From the NCBI RefSeq assembly GCF_020905345.1, contig NZ_JAJJMO010000001.1:3410001-3474000 (forward strand): 64,000 bases of DNA, written 5' to 3'. The position numbers and the translations under genes were made by a program. Under the pieces are notes generated by a model. That model was not told the DNA's origin. It worked only from the letters and a program-made list of their open reading frames with translations, and did not search any database. This stretch comes from Flavobacterium pisciphilum (lineage in GTDB: Bacteria; Bacteroidota; Bacteroidia; Flavobacteriales; Flavobacteriaceae). Shown one piece after another: positions 54,159-63,079 of this stretch (positions are counted from its first letter, which is position 1; each line of letters begins with the position of its first letter).

Positions 54159-54186
54159 CCAAAACGCATAAAACAATTACCCTACA

Positions 54187-55416
54187 ATGAATTTACTATT
54201 AAAAACATCTCAAGCTAATTTACAAGGACAAATTGCAGTAACTGGCTCAAAAAGCGAAACCAATAGATTATTATTGTTACAAGCGTTGTTTCCAAATATT
54301 AGTTTGGCAAACACATCAAACTCTGATGATAGTGAAGTAATGCAAAAAGCATTAGTTGGTAATGAAGAAATAGTAGATATTCATCATGCAGGAACAGCCA
54401 TGCGTTTTTTAACAGCTTATTTTGCAGTTAAAGAAGGTAGAGAAGTTGTAATGACGGGTTCAAGCAGGATGCAAGAACGTCCGATTAAGATTCTTGTTGA
54501 AGCTTTGGCTCAGTTAGGAGTAGAAATTTCATATTTAAAAGATGAAGGATATCCTCCGATTCGTATCAAAGGAAAGAAAATAACAGCTTCAAAAGTTACA
54601 TTAGCTGCTAATGTGAGTAGCCAATATATCTCGGCATTACTACTTGTAGCACCTAAGTTAGAAAATGGTCTAGAGTTGACATTAGAAGGAGAAATCACTT
54701 CTATTCCTTATATTAAAATGACTTTGGCATTGCTTAACGATTTAGAAATCAAAACTAGTTTTGAAGGAAACGTAATCAAAGTATATCCAAAGGCAGAAGT
54801 GACTGCAAAAGAAATGGTTGTAGAGTCTGATTGGAGTTCGGCTTCTTACTTTTTTAGTTTGGTGGCTCTTGCAGATACAGCATCAATCACACTTAGTAGT
54901 TACAAAGAAAATAGTTTGCAAGGAGATTCAGCATTAGTATCGCTTTATGAGAAAATGGGAGTTCAAACTACATTTCAAGATAACAAGATGACTTTGGTTA
55001 AACAACCAGGTTTTAAATTTGAAACTGTAAATTTTGAGTTGAACAACACTCCAGATATTGCACAAACTATTGTGGTTACTTGTCTTGGTTTAGGAATAGG
55101 CTGTCATTTAACAGGTTTACACACTCTAAAAATCAAAGAGACAGATAGATTGGAAGCTTTAAGAATTGAACTAACTAAATTGGGAGCTAATATTTCGGTT
55201 ACTAACGATAGTTTAACACTTATTGCTACAAACGAGATTAATTCAAATATAAAAATTGCTACTTATAACGATCATCGTATGGCAATGGCATTTGCTCCGT
55301 TAGCATTAAAAGTGCCAATAATTATAGAAGATGCAGGGGTAGTTTCTAAATCGTATCCAGATTTTTGGAAAGATTTAACAAATTTAGGTTTTGAGACAGC
55401 AGAAATAGTTGCGTAA
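54187..55416 (+). CDS. aroA: 3-phosphoshikimate 1-carboxyvinyltransferase (EPSP synthase)
   Basis: Makes EPSP from shikimate-3-phosphate and phosphoenolpyruvate, the sixth step to chorismate. It has 409 residues. The signature lysine motif GSKSETNR lies at 20-27, GTAMRFLTAYFA near 66-77, SSRMQERP near 90, and LKIKETDRLEAL and YNDHRMAMAF in the C-terminal half. The length is slightly shorter than usual but family-typical for Bacteroidota. Its pathway feeds the Phe/Tyr operon upstream. It has its own promoter. Confidence 0.95.
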   Translation: MNLLLKTSQANLQGQIAVTGSKSETNRLLLLQALFPNISLANTSNSDDSEVMQKALVGNEEIVDIHHAGTAMRFLTAYFAVKEGREVVMTGSSRMQERPIKILVEALAQLGVEISYLKDEGYPPIRIKGKKITASKVTLAANVSSQYISALLLVAPKLENGLELTLEGEITSIPYIKMTLALLNDLEIKTSFEGNVIKVYPKAEVTAKEMVVESDWSSASYFFSLVALADTASITLSSYKENSLQGDSALVSLYEKMGVQTTFQDNKMTLVKQPGFKFETVNFELNNTPDIAQTIVVTCLGLGIGCHLTGLHTLKIKETDRLEALRIELTKLGANISVTNDSLTLIATNEINSNIKIATYNDHRMAMAFAPLALKVPIIIEDAGVVSKSYPDFWKDLTNLGFETAEIVA

Positions 55417-55492
55417 TAATCAATGTTTACGGCTAAAAACGTGAATAAACTTTGAAGTTTGCAATTTTTAAACTAAATAAAAGCCAAAAGAC

Positions 55493-55524
55493 TTGACAAC
55501 GCCTATCTCACAGTCGTATATTTG
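55493..55524 (+). promoter_or_regulatory. Promoter of queA
   Basis: TTG at 55493-55495 (in CTTGACAAC), a 21-bp spacer, then TATATTTG at 55517-55524. The ATG is 21 nt after the element. Confidence 0.65.
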
Positions 55525-55545
55525 CACTCTAAATAAATAGACTAC

Positions 55546-56595
55546 ATGAAATTATCTCATTTTCAATTTAATTTACCAAAAGAACTTTTAGCTGAATTTC
55601 CAGCTGAAAACAGAGATGAGTCTCGTTTGATGGTAATTGATCGTAAAAAACAAACTATAGAGCACAAAATGTTCAAAGATGTAATCAATTACTTTGATGA
55701 TGGTGATGTTCTTATTTTAAATAATACTAAAGTTTTTCCTGCTCGTTTGTATGGAAACAAAGAAAAAACTGGAGCAAGAATTGAAGTTTTCTTATTGAGA
55801 GAATTAAATTCAGAGCAACGTCTTTGGGATGTTTTGGTTGATCCAGCTCGTAAAATCCGTATTGGAAATAAATTATACTTTGGTGATGACGATTCGTTAG
55901 TTGCTGAGGTTATAGATAACACTACTTCTCGTGGTAGAACATTACGTTTCCTTTATGATGGTTCTTACGAAGAATTCAGAAATAAATTAACAGAACTTGG
56001 AGAAACTCCAATTCCTAAATATATCAGTAGAGAGGTAACTCCAGAAGATGCTGAAAGATACCAAACGATATATGCTAAAGAAGAAGGAGCTGTTGCAGCA
56101 CCAACTGCTGGATTGCATTTCTCTAAACACCTTTTGAAAAAATTAGAAATTAAAGGAGTAAACTTTGCTGAAGTAACACTTCACGTAGGTTTAGGAACTT
56201 TTAATCCTGTTGAGGTTGAAGATTTATCAAAACACAAAATGGATTCTGAAGAGTTAATTATTACTCCAGAAGCTTGTGAGATTGTAAACAATGCAAAATC
56301 AAAAAAGAAACGTATTTGTGCTGTAGGAACAACTTCAATGCGTGCTATTGAAAGTTCTGTTTCATCACAAAACACATTAAATCCTTTTGAAGGTTGGACA
56401 AATAAATTTATTTTCCCTCCTCATGATTTTAGTATTGCAAACTGTATGATTACAAATTTCCATACTCCAAAATCAACATTGTTAATGATGATTTCAGCGT
56501 TTTGTGGACATGATTTAATGAAAAGAGCGTATGACGAAGCTATAAAAGAAGGATACAAATTCTACTCTTATGGTGATGCAATGCTTATCATCTAA
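55546..56595 (+). CDS. queA: S-adenosylmethionine:tRNA ribosyltransferase-isomerase
   Basis: Transfers and isomerises the ribosyl part of SAM onto preQ1 in tRNA, giving epoxyqueuosine. 349 residues. The N-terminus [34 protein letters not shown] and [14 protein letters not shown] (about 180-197) with [14 protein letters not shown] are all hallmark motifs. It is monocistronic, ended by a strong terminator. Confidence 0.95.
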   Translation: MKLSHFQFNLPKELLAEFPAENRDESRLMVIDRKKQTIEHKMFKDVINYFDDGDVLILNNTKVFPARLYGNKEKTGARIEVFLLRELNSEQRLWDVLVDPARKIRIGNKLYFGDDDSLVAEVIDNTTSRGRTLRFLYDGSYEEFRNKLTELGETPIPKYISREVTPEDAERYQTIYAKEEGAVAAPTAGLHFSKHLLKKLEIKGVNFAEVTLHVGLGTFNPVEVEDLSKHKMDSEELIITPEACEIVNNAKSKKKRICAVGTTSMRAIESSVSSQNTLNPFEGWTNKFIFPPHDFSIANCMITNFHTPKSTLLMMISAFCGHDLMKRAYDEAIKEGYKFYSYGDAMLII

Positions 56596-56618
56596 GAAAT
56601 ATAGAATAAGGTTAATTC

Positions 56619-56652
56619 AAAAATCTCGCTAGTAATAGCGAGATTTTTTTTT
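56619..56652. terminator. Bidirectional intrinsic terminator between queA and the SIMPL gene
   Basis: An 11-bp stem, AAATCTCGCTA and TAGCGAGATTT, loop GTAA, with A and T runs at either side. Confidence 0.85.
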
Positions 56653-56657
56653 AAATT

Positions 56658-57392
56658 CTAATTAACTTGATAAACTAGTTTTACAGTAATATTAGCAGTT
56701 TTGTTTTTGGAAGTTGTATTAAATGACCCTCCATAAGAAAAATCTTCAGATGAATTTTGTGCTATTATTTGAAAAACCCCCATATCAGATTTCTTTAATT
56801 TTCCTAAAGAAGCATCTGCATTTTCGGCAATACTTTTGGCTCTAGAAGAAGCATCTTTAGTCGCCTCTGCAATCATTTTTATTTTAAGTTCAGCCAGCTT
56901 GGTGTAGTAGTATTCAGGAGGATTAGAATAGAATTCAATTCCAGAATTTATTAGCTCACTAGATTGTCTAGAAATATCTTCAATTTTATTTACTTCTTTA
57001 GATTGGATAGTTACACTTTGTGTTAATGTGAATCCTGTGAAAACTTGTTGTTTTGGAGTTCCGTTTTCATTGTAAGAAGTGTCAAAATCTTTATTGAAGT
57101 TGACAGCTGAAAAAACGATTTCAGAAGATTGAATCCCCTTACTGGTTAAGTAAGCTTTTATTTTGTCTCTATCGTTGTCCAATGAGGCATAAGCTTCTTT
57201 TAGGGTAAAGCTGTTTTTAGAAAATGTACCGCTCCAAACAATTAAATCTGAAACGAAATCTGTTTTTCCTAAACCAGTAACGCTAATGGTGTCATTATTT
57301 TTATTTCTATTCTGAAATGCGTTTGAAAATAAATAGGCAGAGATAATAATTGCTAACGAAATGATAGTAATATTTAAATGGTGTTTTAACAT
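56658..57392 (-). CDS. SIMPL domain (DUF541) protein
   Basis: 244 residues with an N-terminal signal anchor (about 7-27). The domain starts ISVTGLGKTDFVSDLIVWSGTFS and includes YASLDNDRDKIKAYLTSKGI and an Ala-rich helix (AEATKDASSRAKSIAENADASLGKL), the usual SIMPL/DUF541 form. Members are periplasmic or membrane-attached and their role is unclear. It is convergent with queA and divergent from kynU. Confidence 0.87.
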   Translation of the reverse strand: MLKHHLNITIISLAIIISAYLFSNAFQNRNKNNDTISVTGLGKTDFVSDLIVWSGTFSKNSFTLKEAYASLDNDRDKIKAYLTSKGIQSSEIVFSAVNFNKDFDTSYNENGTPKQQVFTGFTLTQSVTIQSKEVNKIEDISRQSSELINSGIEFYSNPPEYYYTKLAELKIKMIAEATKDASSRAKSIAENADASLGKLKKSDMGVFQIIAQNSSEDFSYGGSFNTTSKNKTANITVKLVYQVN

Positions 57393-57414
57393 GGCTTATA
57401 ATTTTAGATTAAAT

Positions 57415-57422
57415 CAAATATA
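57415..57422 (-). promoter_or_regulatory. -7 promoter element of the SIMPL gene
   Basis: The minus strand reads TATATTTG, a full TAnnTTTG match, 22 nt before the ATG. Confidence 0.55.
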
Positions 57423-57471
57423 CCGAAATTAATTGTATTTATTTTTAACACAGGCTTATGGCTTTCTTTTT

Positions 57472-57500
57472 TTGTGTTAGGTCTTTTTTTTCTACATTTA
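57472..57500 (+). promoter_or_regulatory. Promoter of kynU
   Basis: TTG at 57472-57474, an 18-bp spacer, then TACATTTA (one mismatch) at 57493-57500. It lies inside a longer frame, which supports the ATG at 57519 as the true start. Confidence 0.5.
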
Positions 57501-57518
57501 CCAAACAAAATTCAAACA

Positions 57519-58793
57519 ATGACTTTCGAAAACACCCGTGAATTTGCACAAAAGCTTGATTCAGAAGATGTATTACATAAATATCAGGACGAATTTATTT
57601 TTCCTGAAGTGAATAATAAAAAGGTTATTTATTTTACTGGAAATTCTTTAGGATTACAGCCTAAACGTACAAAATCATACGTTGATGAAGTAATGACGGA
57701 TTGGGCAAATCTAGCCGTTGAAGGACATTTTTATGCCGAAAAACCATGGTGGGATTATCAAGAGCGTTTCGCTAAACCACTTAGTAAAATTGTGGGAGCT
57801 TTGCCAAGCGAAGTCACTGTGATGAATACATTAACAGTTAACCTTCATTTATTGATGGTTTCTTTTTATAGACCTACAGCAACAAGATATAAGATCATTT
57901 GTGAAGAAAAAGCATTTCCTTCAGATCAATACATGTTTCAGAGTCAAGTACATTTTCATGGTTATAAAACCGAAGATGCTATTGTGGAAATTAAACGTCG
58001 TGAGGGAGAACATAATATCCGCTTAGAAGATGTTCTGGCAAAGATCGAAGAAGTTGGTGAAGAGTTGGCTTTGGTATTAATTGGTGGAGTAAATTATTAT
58101 ACAGGACAAGTCTTCGATATGAAGACAATTACTGCGGCTGGACATAAAGTAGGAGCCAAGGTAGGTTGGGATTTAGCTCACGCTGCAGGAAATATAAAAT
58201 TAGAATTGCACGATTGGGATGTTGATTTTGCAGCTTGGTGTAGTTATAAATACATGAATTCAGGGCCAGGAAATGCATCTGGTTGTTTTGTGCATGAAAA
58301 GCATCACAACAATTCAGATCTGCCTCGTTTTGCAGGCTGGTGGGGTCACAATAAAGAACGCCGTTTTAAAATGGAACCTAATTTTGACCCAGTTCATGGA
58401 GCCGATGGTTGGCAGATTAGTAATTTACCAGTACTTTCTTTAGCACCTTATCTGGCATCAGTAGAAATGTTTGATGAAGTAGGTATGGATACTTTAATAG
58501 TAAAAAGAGATAAGATAACAGCTTATCTTGAATTTATTCTTCATGAAATAGACAAGGAAGTAAAGGGGAATTTTGAAGTTATTACACCAACAGAGCCTAA
58601 AGAAAGAGCATCGCAATTATCAGTTTTTTTACACGGTGAAGGGCGTAGTTTATTTGATTATTTAATGAAAAATGGTGTTATTACAGATTGGCGTGAGCCT
58701 AACGTTATTCGTTTAGCCCCAGTTCCGTTGTACTGTTCTTTTGAAGATATGTATGATTTTGGACAAATTCTTAAAAAAGGAATTTTAGAATAA
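57519..58793 (+). CDS. kynU: Kynureninase
   Basis: Cleaves kynurenine or 3-hydroxykynurenine to (hydroxy)anthranilate and alanine, using PLP. It has 424 residues. The PLP lysine is K244 in CSYKYMNSGPGNASG, preceded by GWDLAHAAGN (cofactor Asp). FTGNSLGLQPKR near 40 and the RFAGWWGHN segment are also typical. The rest of the kynurenine pathway is not in this window, so whether it serves tryptophan breakdown or NAD synthesis is open. Confidence 0.94.
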   Translation: MTFENTREFAQKLDSEDVLHKYQDEFIFPEVNNKKVIYFTGNSLGLQPKRTKSYVDEVMTDWANLAVEGHFYAEKPWWDYQERFAKPLSKIVGALPSEVTVMNTLTVNLHLLMVSFYRPTATRYKIICEEKAFPSDQYMFQSQVHFHGYKTEDAIVEIKRREGEHNIRLEDVLAKIEEVGEELALVLIGGVNYYTGQVFDMKTITAAGHKVGAKVGWDLAHAAGNIKLELHDWDVDFAAWCSYKYMNSGPGNASGCFVHEKHHNNSDLPRFAGWWGHNKERRFKMEPNFDPVHGADGWQISNLPVLSLAPYLASVEMFDEVGMDTLIVKRDKITAYLEFILHEIDKEVKGNFEVITPTEPKERASQLSVFLHGEGRSLFDYLMKNGVITDWREPNVIRLAPVPLYCSFEDMYDFGQILKKGILE

Positions 58794-58816
58794 CCTAGAT
58801 ATAAAATATTTTAAAG

Positions 58817-58855
58817 CCGACTAATTCAGATTGTTATGAATTAGTCGGTTTTTTT
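58817..58855 (+). terminator. Intrinsic terminator of kynU
   Basis: A perfect 12-bp stem, CCGACTAATTCA and TGAATTAGTCGG, with an 8-nt loop and seven T, 24 nt after the stop codon. Confidence 0.85.
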
Positions 58856-58954
58856 GTATCGTTTAATTTTATAACGATCCCTCGTAATTATGTAATTATT
58901 AGGTAGTAGTATACACTTTACTTTGTTATGTTATAAAAACTAAAAATTACGATC

Positions 58955-59392
58955 ATGAAAACATTATATTTAATAGTACTTTCTTTTGCTATTTTTTCTT
59001 GTCAAAATCAAGGAAAAATGGATATCCAAAAGGCAAAACAAGCCAGTATTGATTCAATGAAAATCGAAATGAATAAACAAATGGTTATTGATTCGATGAA
59101 AACTGAAATGGCAAAAGTTCAGGAAGAGAAAGAAAAAGAGAAAATTCAAGCGGAAGCAGTACCTCAAAAAGTAGTTGTTGTAAATCAGCAAGCGCCGGCA
59201 GCAGTTACACCGAAGAAAAAAGGATGGAGCTCAACTGCAAAAGGAGCTGTAATTGGTGCTGGAGTTGGAGCAGTTACAGGAGCAATTGTTAGTAAGAAGA
59301 AAGGCGAAGGCGCAATAATAGGAGGATTGGCAGGTGCAGGTGTAGGTGCGGGAACTGGAGCAATAATAGATGGAAGAAAGAAAAAAGAATAG
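58955..59392 (+). CDS. Glycine-zipper lipoprotein
   Basis: 145 residues. The signal peptide ends with lipobox FSC (Cys16). A charged helix (about 20-70) repeats VIDSMKTEM-like units (IDSMKIEMNKQM, IDSMKTEMAKVQ). A Gly-zipper follows (AKGAVIGAGVGAVTGAIV, GAIIGGLAGAGVGAGTGAII), which may insert into or pack against a membrane. The zipper resembles that in the frameshifted lipoprotein at 23 kb. The function is unknown. Confidence 0.75.
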   Translation: MKTLYLIVLSFAIFSCQNQGKMDIQKAKQASIDSMKIEMNKQMVIDSMKTEMAKVQEEKEKEKIQAEAVPQKVVVVNQQAPAAVTPKKKGWSSTAKGAVIGAGVGAVTGAIVSKKKGEGAIIGGLAGAGVGAGTGAIIDGRKKKE

Positions 59393-59434
59393 AGGAAGCG
59401 CTATTTTTAATAAGTGTTAGTTAGATTCAAATAG

Positions 59435-59469
59435 AAAACACCTCAAATTAATTTTTGAGGTGTTTTTTT
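59435..59469. terminator. Bidirectional intrinsic terminator
   Basis: A 13-bp stem, AAAACACCTCAAA and TTTGAGGTGTTTT, loop TTAATT. It serves the convergent lipoprotein and 599-residue protein genes. Confidence 0.8.
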
Positions 59470-59488
59470 ATGCAATACTTTTTTCCTT

Positions 59489-61288
59489 TTATGCAGGAAT
59501 CGCAATAGCAATTAGCTTAGTTCTGTAATCATTAAATTGATTTTTGATTTCTGATTTTTCATTCTTAAAGTAAGAAGAAGAGGTAAGCAGATTTTCGTAA
59601 TATGCAATTCCGCTTAAAAGATTGTCTTTAAAAGCTTGTAATTTTTTAGTTTGCGCAGCAGTTATCTCTGCCGAAAGATTTTCGATTTCTTTCTTAAAAT
59701 AATCGAGATACATTTTTAATTCCTTTACAAACAAGTTTGGGCGATTTTCAACACGTATAACCGATTTGTTTCCATAAATATGCTGTATCATGTCAGTCAA
59801 AGAGACTTCTTGGTCAAAATAGGCCATATTAGGACCAGGGCAGATAACAACGCCTTGCGCTTGTCCTTTTATTTTAATATCATTCTCTAAATAAGATGCA
59901 TTTGCTAAACCTACACATAAACATGACTTCTCAGTAATGGCCGCTTTATTTTTCTCAAAAGCTTCTGGAGAGAAAGTATCTTTTTTGCTTTCTAATTCAG
60001 CTAATTTTAAATCTTGGTATTTCTTTGATGCAGAACAAATTCCTTTTGGGTCATATTCTTTGCTTAATGCTAAGAATTTTTTTGGACAAGAGCTTCCTGC
60101 TTTATTATCATGGATCCGTTTTTGCTTAAGGATTTCGTTGGTAGTACCTTTTAATGTATTAAATGGCACTCCTAGAGGTGAAATATGACTTAAGTATAAG
60201 TCCTCTTCTTGTGCTTTCATTAATAAGTTTCGTGTAGTTTGGTCAACAGATGTTGCTTCTGGAACTAATAAAAAAGGAGTTCCCCAACCCACAGAATCGA
60301 CACTATAATTGTCTAATAAAAATTCATGTTCTTCAGCAGTTCCTACTCCTCCTTGTACAGTTATTTTAAGAGGTAAAGGTTTTTCGGGAACTAGGAATTG
60401 TTTTTGCTGTAAAGCTTTTACCATTAAATCATGGGCAGATTGAATCAATTGGTCTTTCTTTTCTTTAAACTCTTCTAATATAGGTCCTAGTAGCAAGCCT
60501 TCGGTAGCAAAAGCATGTCCACCACAATTTAATCCAGATTCAATACGATATTCAGAAACCCATAGTCCTTTTTTTGCTAAAAAATTACCTTGAATCATAG
60601 CTGACCTAAAGTCGCTTACTTTTAATATTATTTTCTTTTTAAGCTCATTATTGCTATTTGGAAAAAAGTCCGGAAAATTCTCAAAGTAGCTATATAATCT
60701 AGGATTCATACCAGCAGAAAGGACTAAAGAAGACTCAAGATTGCTGTTGGCAAAACCGCGAAGTGCAGCATGAGCATCATTAAATTCAATTGGTAATTGT
60801 TCGTCTTTGATAAAATTATCTTTATCAAGCTTTGTCATTATATTTACATCGATAGCACCTGCAGAAAGGTGTGATTCGATATAGTTTTGAATGTTTTCTT
60901 TGAAAGAAATCCCATCTTCCATTAAGTTTAGAATCCCTTTTTTTATTTCAGAACTATTAGGCAGCATTGAGATATAGTTCTCTAATGCTAATTTGCTTTC
61001 AGATAATTCGGTTTTAAAACTTTCAAATTTTTGCTTTACAATTTTGTCAACTAAATTTAAGTAGGTTGTAATACGTTTGGCTCTGTAATCATGAATTTTT
61101 TGACTTATTTCCTGATAAGAAGAATTGAATTTTTCAGAATAAAAAGCAGTCATCTTTTCAATTAATTCGTCATCAGCAATTGAAATTACAGATGAGATAC
61201 CGTATTTGGCTACTCGAATCGGACTGTCAATAGTATAAGCAAGTCCCATTACAGGAATATGAAAAGAGTGTATTGGAGTTTTAATCAT
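59489..61288 (-). CDS. 599-residue cysteine-containing protein with nitronate-monooxygenase-like segments
   Basis: The function is not recognised. Helical stretches fill residues about 45-140 and 505-580. Between them are pieces like FMN-dependent TIM barrels of the nitronate monooxygenase type: SGLNCGGHAFATEGLLLGPI (252-271), VQGGVGTAEEHEFLLDNY (311-328) and VGWGTPFLLVPEAT (333-346). Cysteines at 255, 401, 418, 456, 458 and 483 could hold a metal or iron-sulfur cluster (SSCPKKF, GICSASKKY, KSCLCVGLAN). It may be a flavin enzyme with an extra redox centre; this is inference. It is monocistronic. Confidence 0.6.
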   Translation of the reverse strand: MIKTPIHSFHIPVMGLAYTIDSPIRVAKYGISSVISIADDELIEKMTAFYSEKFNSSYQEISQKIHDYRAKRITTYLNLVDKIVKQKFESFKTELSESKLALENYISMLPNSSEIKKGILNLMEDGISFKENIQNYIESHLSAGAIDVNIMTKLDKDNFIKDEQLPIEFNDAHAALRGFANSNLESSLVLSAGMNPRLYSYFENFPDFFPNSNNELKKKIILKVSDFRSAMIQGNFLAKKGLWVSEYRIESGLNCGGHAFATEGLLLGPILEEFKEKKDQLIQSAHDLMVKALQQKQFLVPEKPLPLKITVQGGVGTAEEHEFLLDNYSVDSVGWGTPFLLVPEATSVDQTTRNLLMKAQEEDLYLSHISPLGVPFNTLKGTTNEILKQKRIHDNKAGSSCPKKFLALSKEYDPKGICSASKKYQDLKLAELESKKDTFSPEAFEKNKAAITEKSCLCVGLANASYLENDIKIKGQAQGVVICPGPNMAYFDQEVSLTDMIQHIYGNKSVIRVENRPNLFVKELKMYLDYFKKEIENLSAEITAAQTKKLQAFKDNLLSGIAYYENLLTSSSYFKNEKSEIKNQFNDYRTKLIAIAIPA

Positions 61289-61395
61289 TTGCTATTATTA
61301 TAAAATTTAATAAGTGACAAATGTTGTAAAATCATTTTGGATAAAAGCTGATATATATCATGTTTATAGATGATTAAGTTTGTTTTGTAGCGTAA

Positions 61396-62958
61396 TTAAA
61401 TTAAAATCTTCTTCAAGGATTCGGCTATGCTTCTCCATAAAAAATTATAAAATGACTTTTCTTGAATTCGTTCCAGTTCTATTTTTGCCTTTTTAGCTTC
61501 ATTATCAGAGTCTTTTTTAAGGATTAAATTAGCTATTGAGCTTTTTAATTTTGCTTCTTTTTCAGGGTTTTTCTTTTTGTATAGTGTAACTTTTAAGTCT
61601 TTATATTCTAAACTAGCATTTCCTGTAGCCCTTTTATCGTTCCCGGTAATGTCAAAACGATAATCATCAAAAGTACCCTTGAATGAAGTGTTAGTATACG
61701 GTTTTGTAAAAGCATACATTGCTTGAACATCAAATTTTGAAATGCTTCCTTTTATATGAAATCCATCATTTTTGTCTAGTACATTTAATGTCCAATGTAC
61801 TTTTAATGGAGAATTTTTCATAAAAAGACAGTTGATTTTGATGTCTAAATCAGCGGCTTTTTTTAATCCATAACCACTCTGGATATTTGTTGCATTTAGA
61901 TTAAAACGCCCAAAATTTAATATTGCAGGACCTTTCTGAAAATTGATTTCTTCTTCATAAACTAGTTTTGAATTTTGGATAGAGAGCGTGTCAATTTTTA
62001 AAGGGAATGGAATTTTTCGTAACAAAGTATTATATAGTGGTTTTTTGCTTACATCATCTTCAGGTAATTTATTTCGATAGATATTTGCATTTAAATCATC
62101 AAAAACAATTGAATTTGCATTAAAGAAGAACACATTGTTCTTGAATCCCCAATCCATAGAATTGATGTTTATATCAGTAGCTTTAATGGTAAAAATGTCT
62201 TTCTCTTTGGCTATTTTTTGTACAAATTGATGACGGGTATATAAAGGGATGTAACTAAAGTTTTTTATTTTTAAAGAATGATTATTGGTTGTTATTTGTG
62301 AAGCATTGATTGTGTAAAAAGGATTGGGCTTATAATAGATACTGTCACAATTAAGTGCATATTTCTGAAATGAAAAAGGAATCTTTTGTTTAAGAGTTGT
62401 TTCATTGATAATAATTTCTTCTAATACAATTGCGATATTTCGAGTGTATAAAATAGGCTTGTTTGTTTGGGTAGACATGATATCTAAACTTGCTTTATTA
62501 AGATAAATGTTAGAAACAACAATGATTTTTTGGAACGGCTCAATTACTTGTGTACGGATGCTGTTGCTGTTGTCAATAGCATTTTCATCTTTTTTGTACA
62601 AAATCACACGGGCATGATCAATTGTAATGCTTTTGGCATGTAGGACATCGTTAAAAATTAGATTCCAAATGCTAAAATCAGTTATGGCAACGGTTTTAAT
62701 TTTAGAATAGATTCCAATTTTAGTTGCACTATCTTTAGGAGCATTCTTAGGATTGATAGCAATATTAGATGCATAGATATCTGCAGACCAAAGGTCAATT
62801 TTAATATCTTCGTAAGTGATTTGATAAGGAGTTGTATTGTTGTCTTGGATGATTTTAGGCAGCTGTTTTTTTACCCAAAAATTTAATCCTGAATTTATTA
62901 ATAACAAGAGGGTTAGAAATGAAAAGATTCCTATGGTTATTTTTTTATTTAAAGACAT
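61396..62958 (-). CDS. AsmA/DUF748-like membrane-anchored protein
   Basis: 520 residues. One N-terminal transmembrane helix (about 7-27) is followed by a long periplasmic region of repeated beta pieces (ITYEDIKIDLWSADIYASNIAI, IDTLSIQNSKLVYEEEI, GSISKFDVQAMYAF), the pattern of AsmA/DUF748-type proteins that span the periplasm and may move lipids. A Lys/Glu-rich C-terminus ends the protein. Family placement is by general pattern only. Confidence 0.6.
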   Translation of the reverse strand: MSLNKKITIGIFSFLTLLLLINSGLNFWVKKQLPKIIQDNNTTPYQITYEDIKIDLWSADIYASNIAINPKNAPKDSATKIGIYSKIKTVAITDFSIWNLIFNDVLHAKSITIDHARVILYKKDENAIDNSNSIRTQVIEPFQKIIVVSNIYLNKASLDIMSTQTNKPILYTRNIAIVLEEIIINETTLKQKIPFSFQKYALNCDSIYYKPNPFYTINASQITTNNHSLKIKNFSYIPLYTRHQFVQKIAKEKDIFTIKATDININSMDWGFKNNVFFFNANSIVFDDLNANIYRNKLPEDDVSKKPLYNTLLRKIPFPLKIDTLSIQNSKLVYEEEINFQKGPAILNFGRFNLNATNIQSGYGLKKAADLDIKINCLFMKNSPLKVHWTLNVLDKNDGFHIKGSISKFDVQAMYAFTKPYTNTSFKGTFDDYRFDITGNDKRATGNASLEYKDLKVTLYKKKNPEKEAKLKSSIANLILKKDSDNEAKKAKIELERIQEKSFYNFLWRSIAESLKKILI

Positions 62959-63079
62959 TTAGTGTTATTTTATTTTAAATATATAAATTTAAAGACTTGA
63001 AAGAAATAATTTTTAGATACAATTGTGATTTTGATAATAAAGAATTTCGTTAAAATATTTACTTATTTAATTTAGAAAC

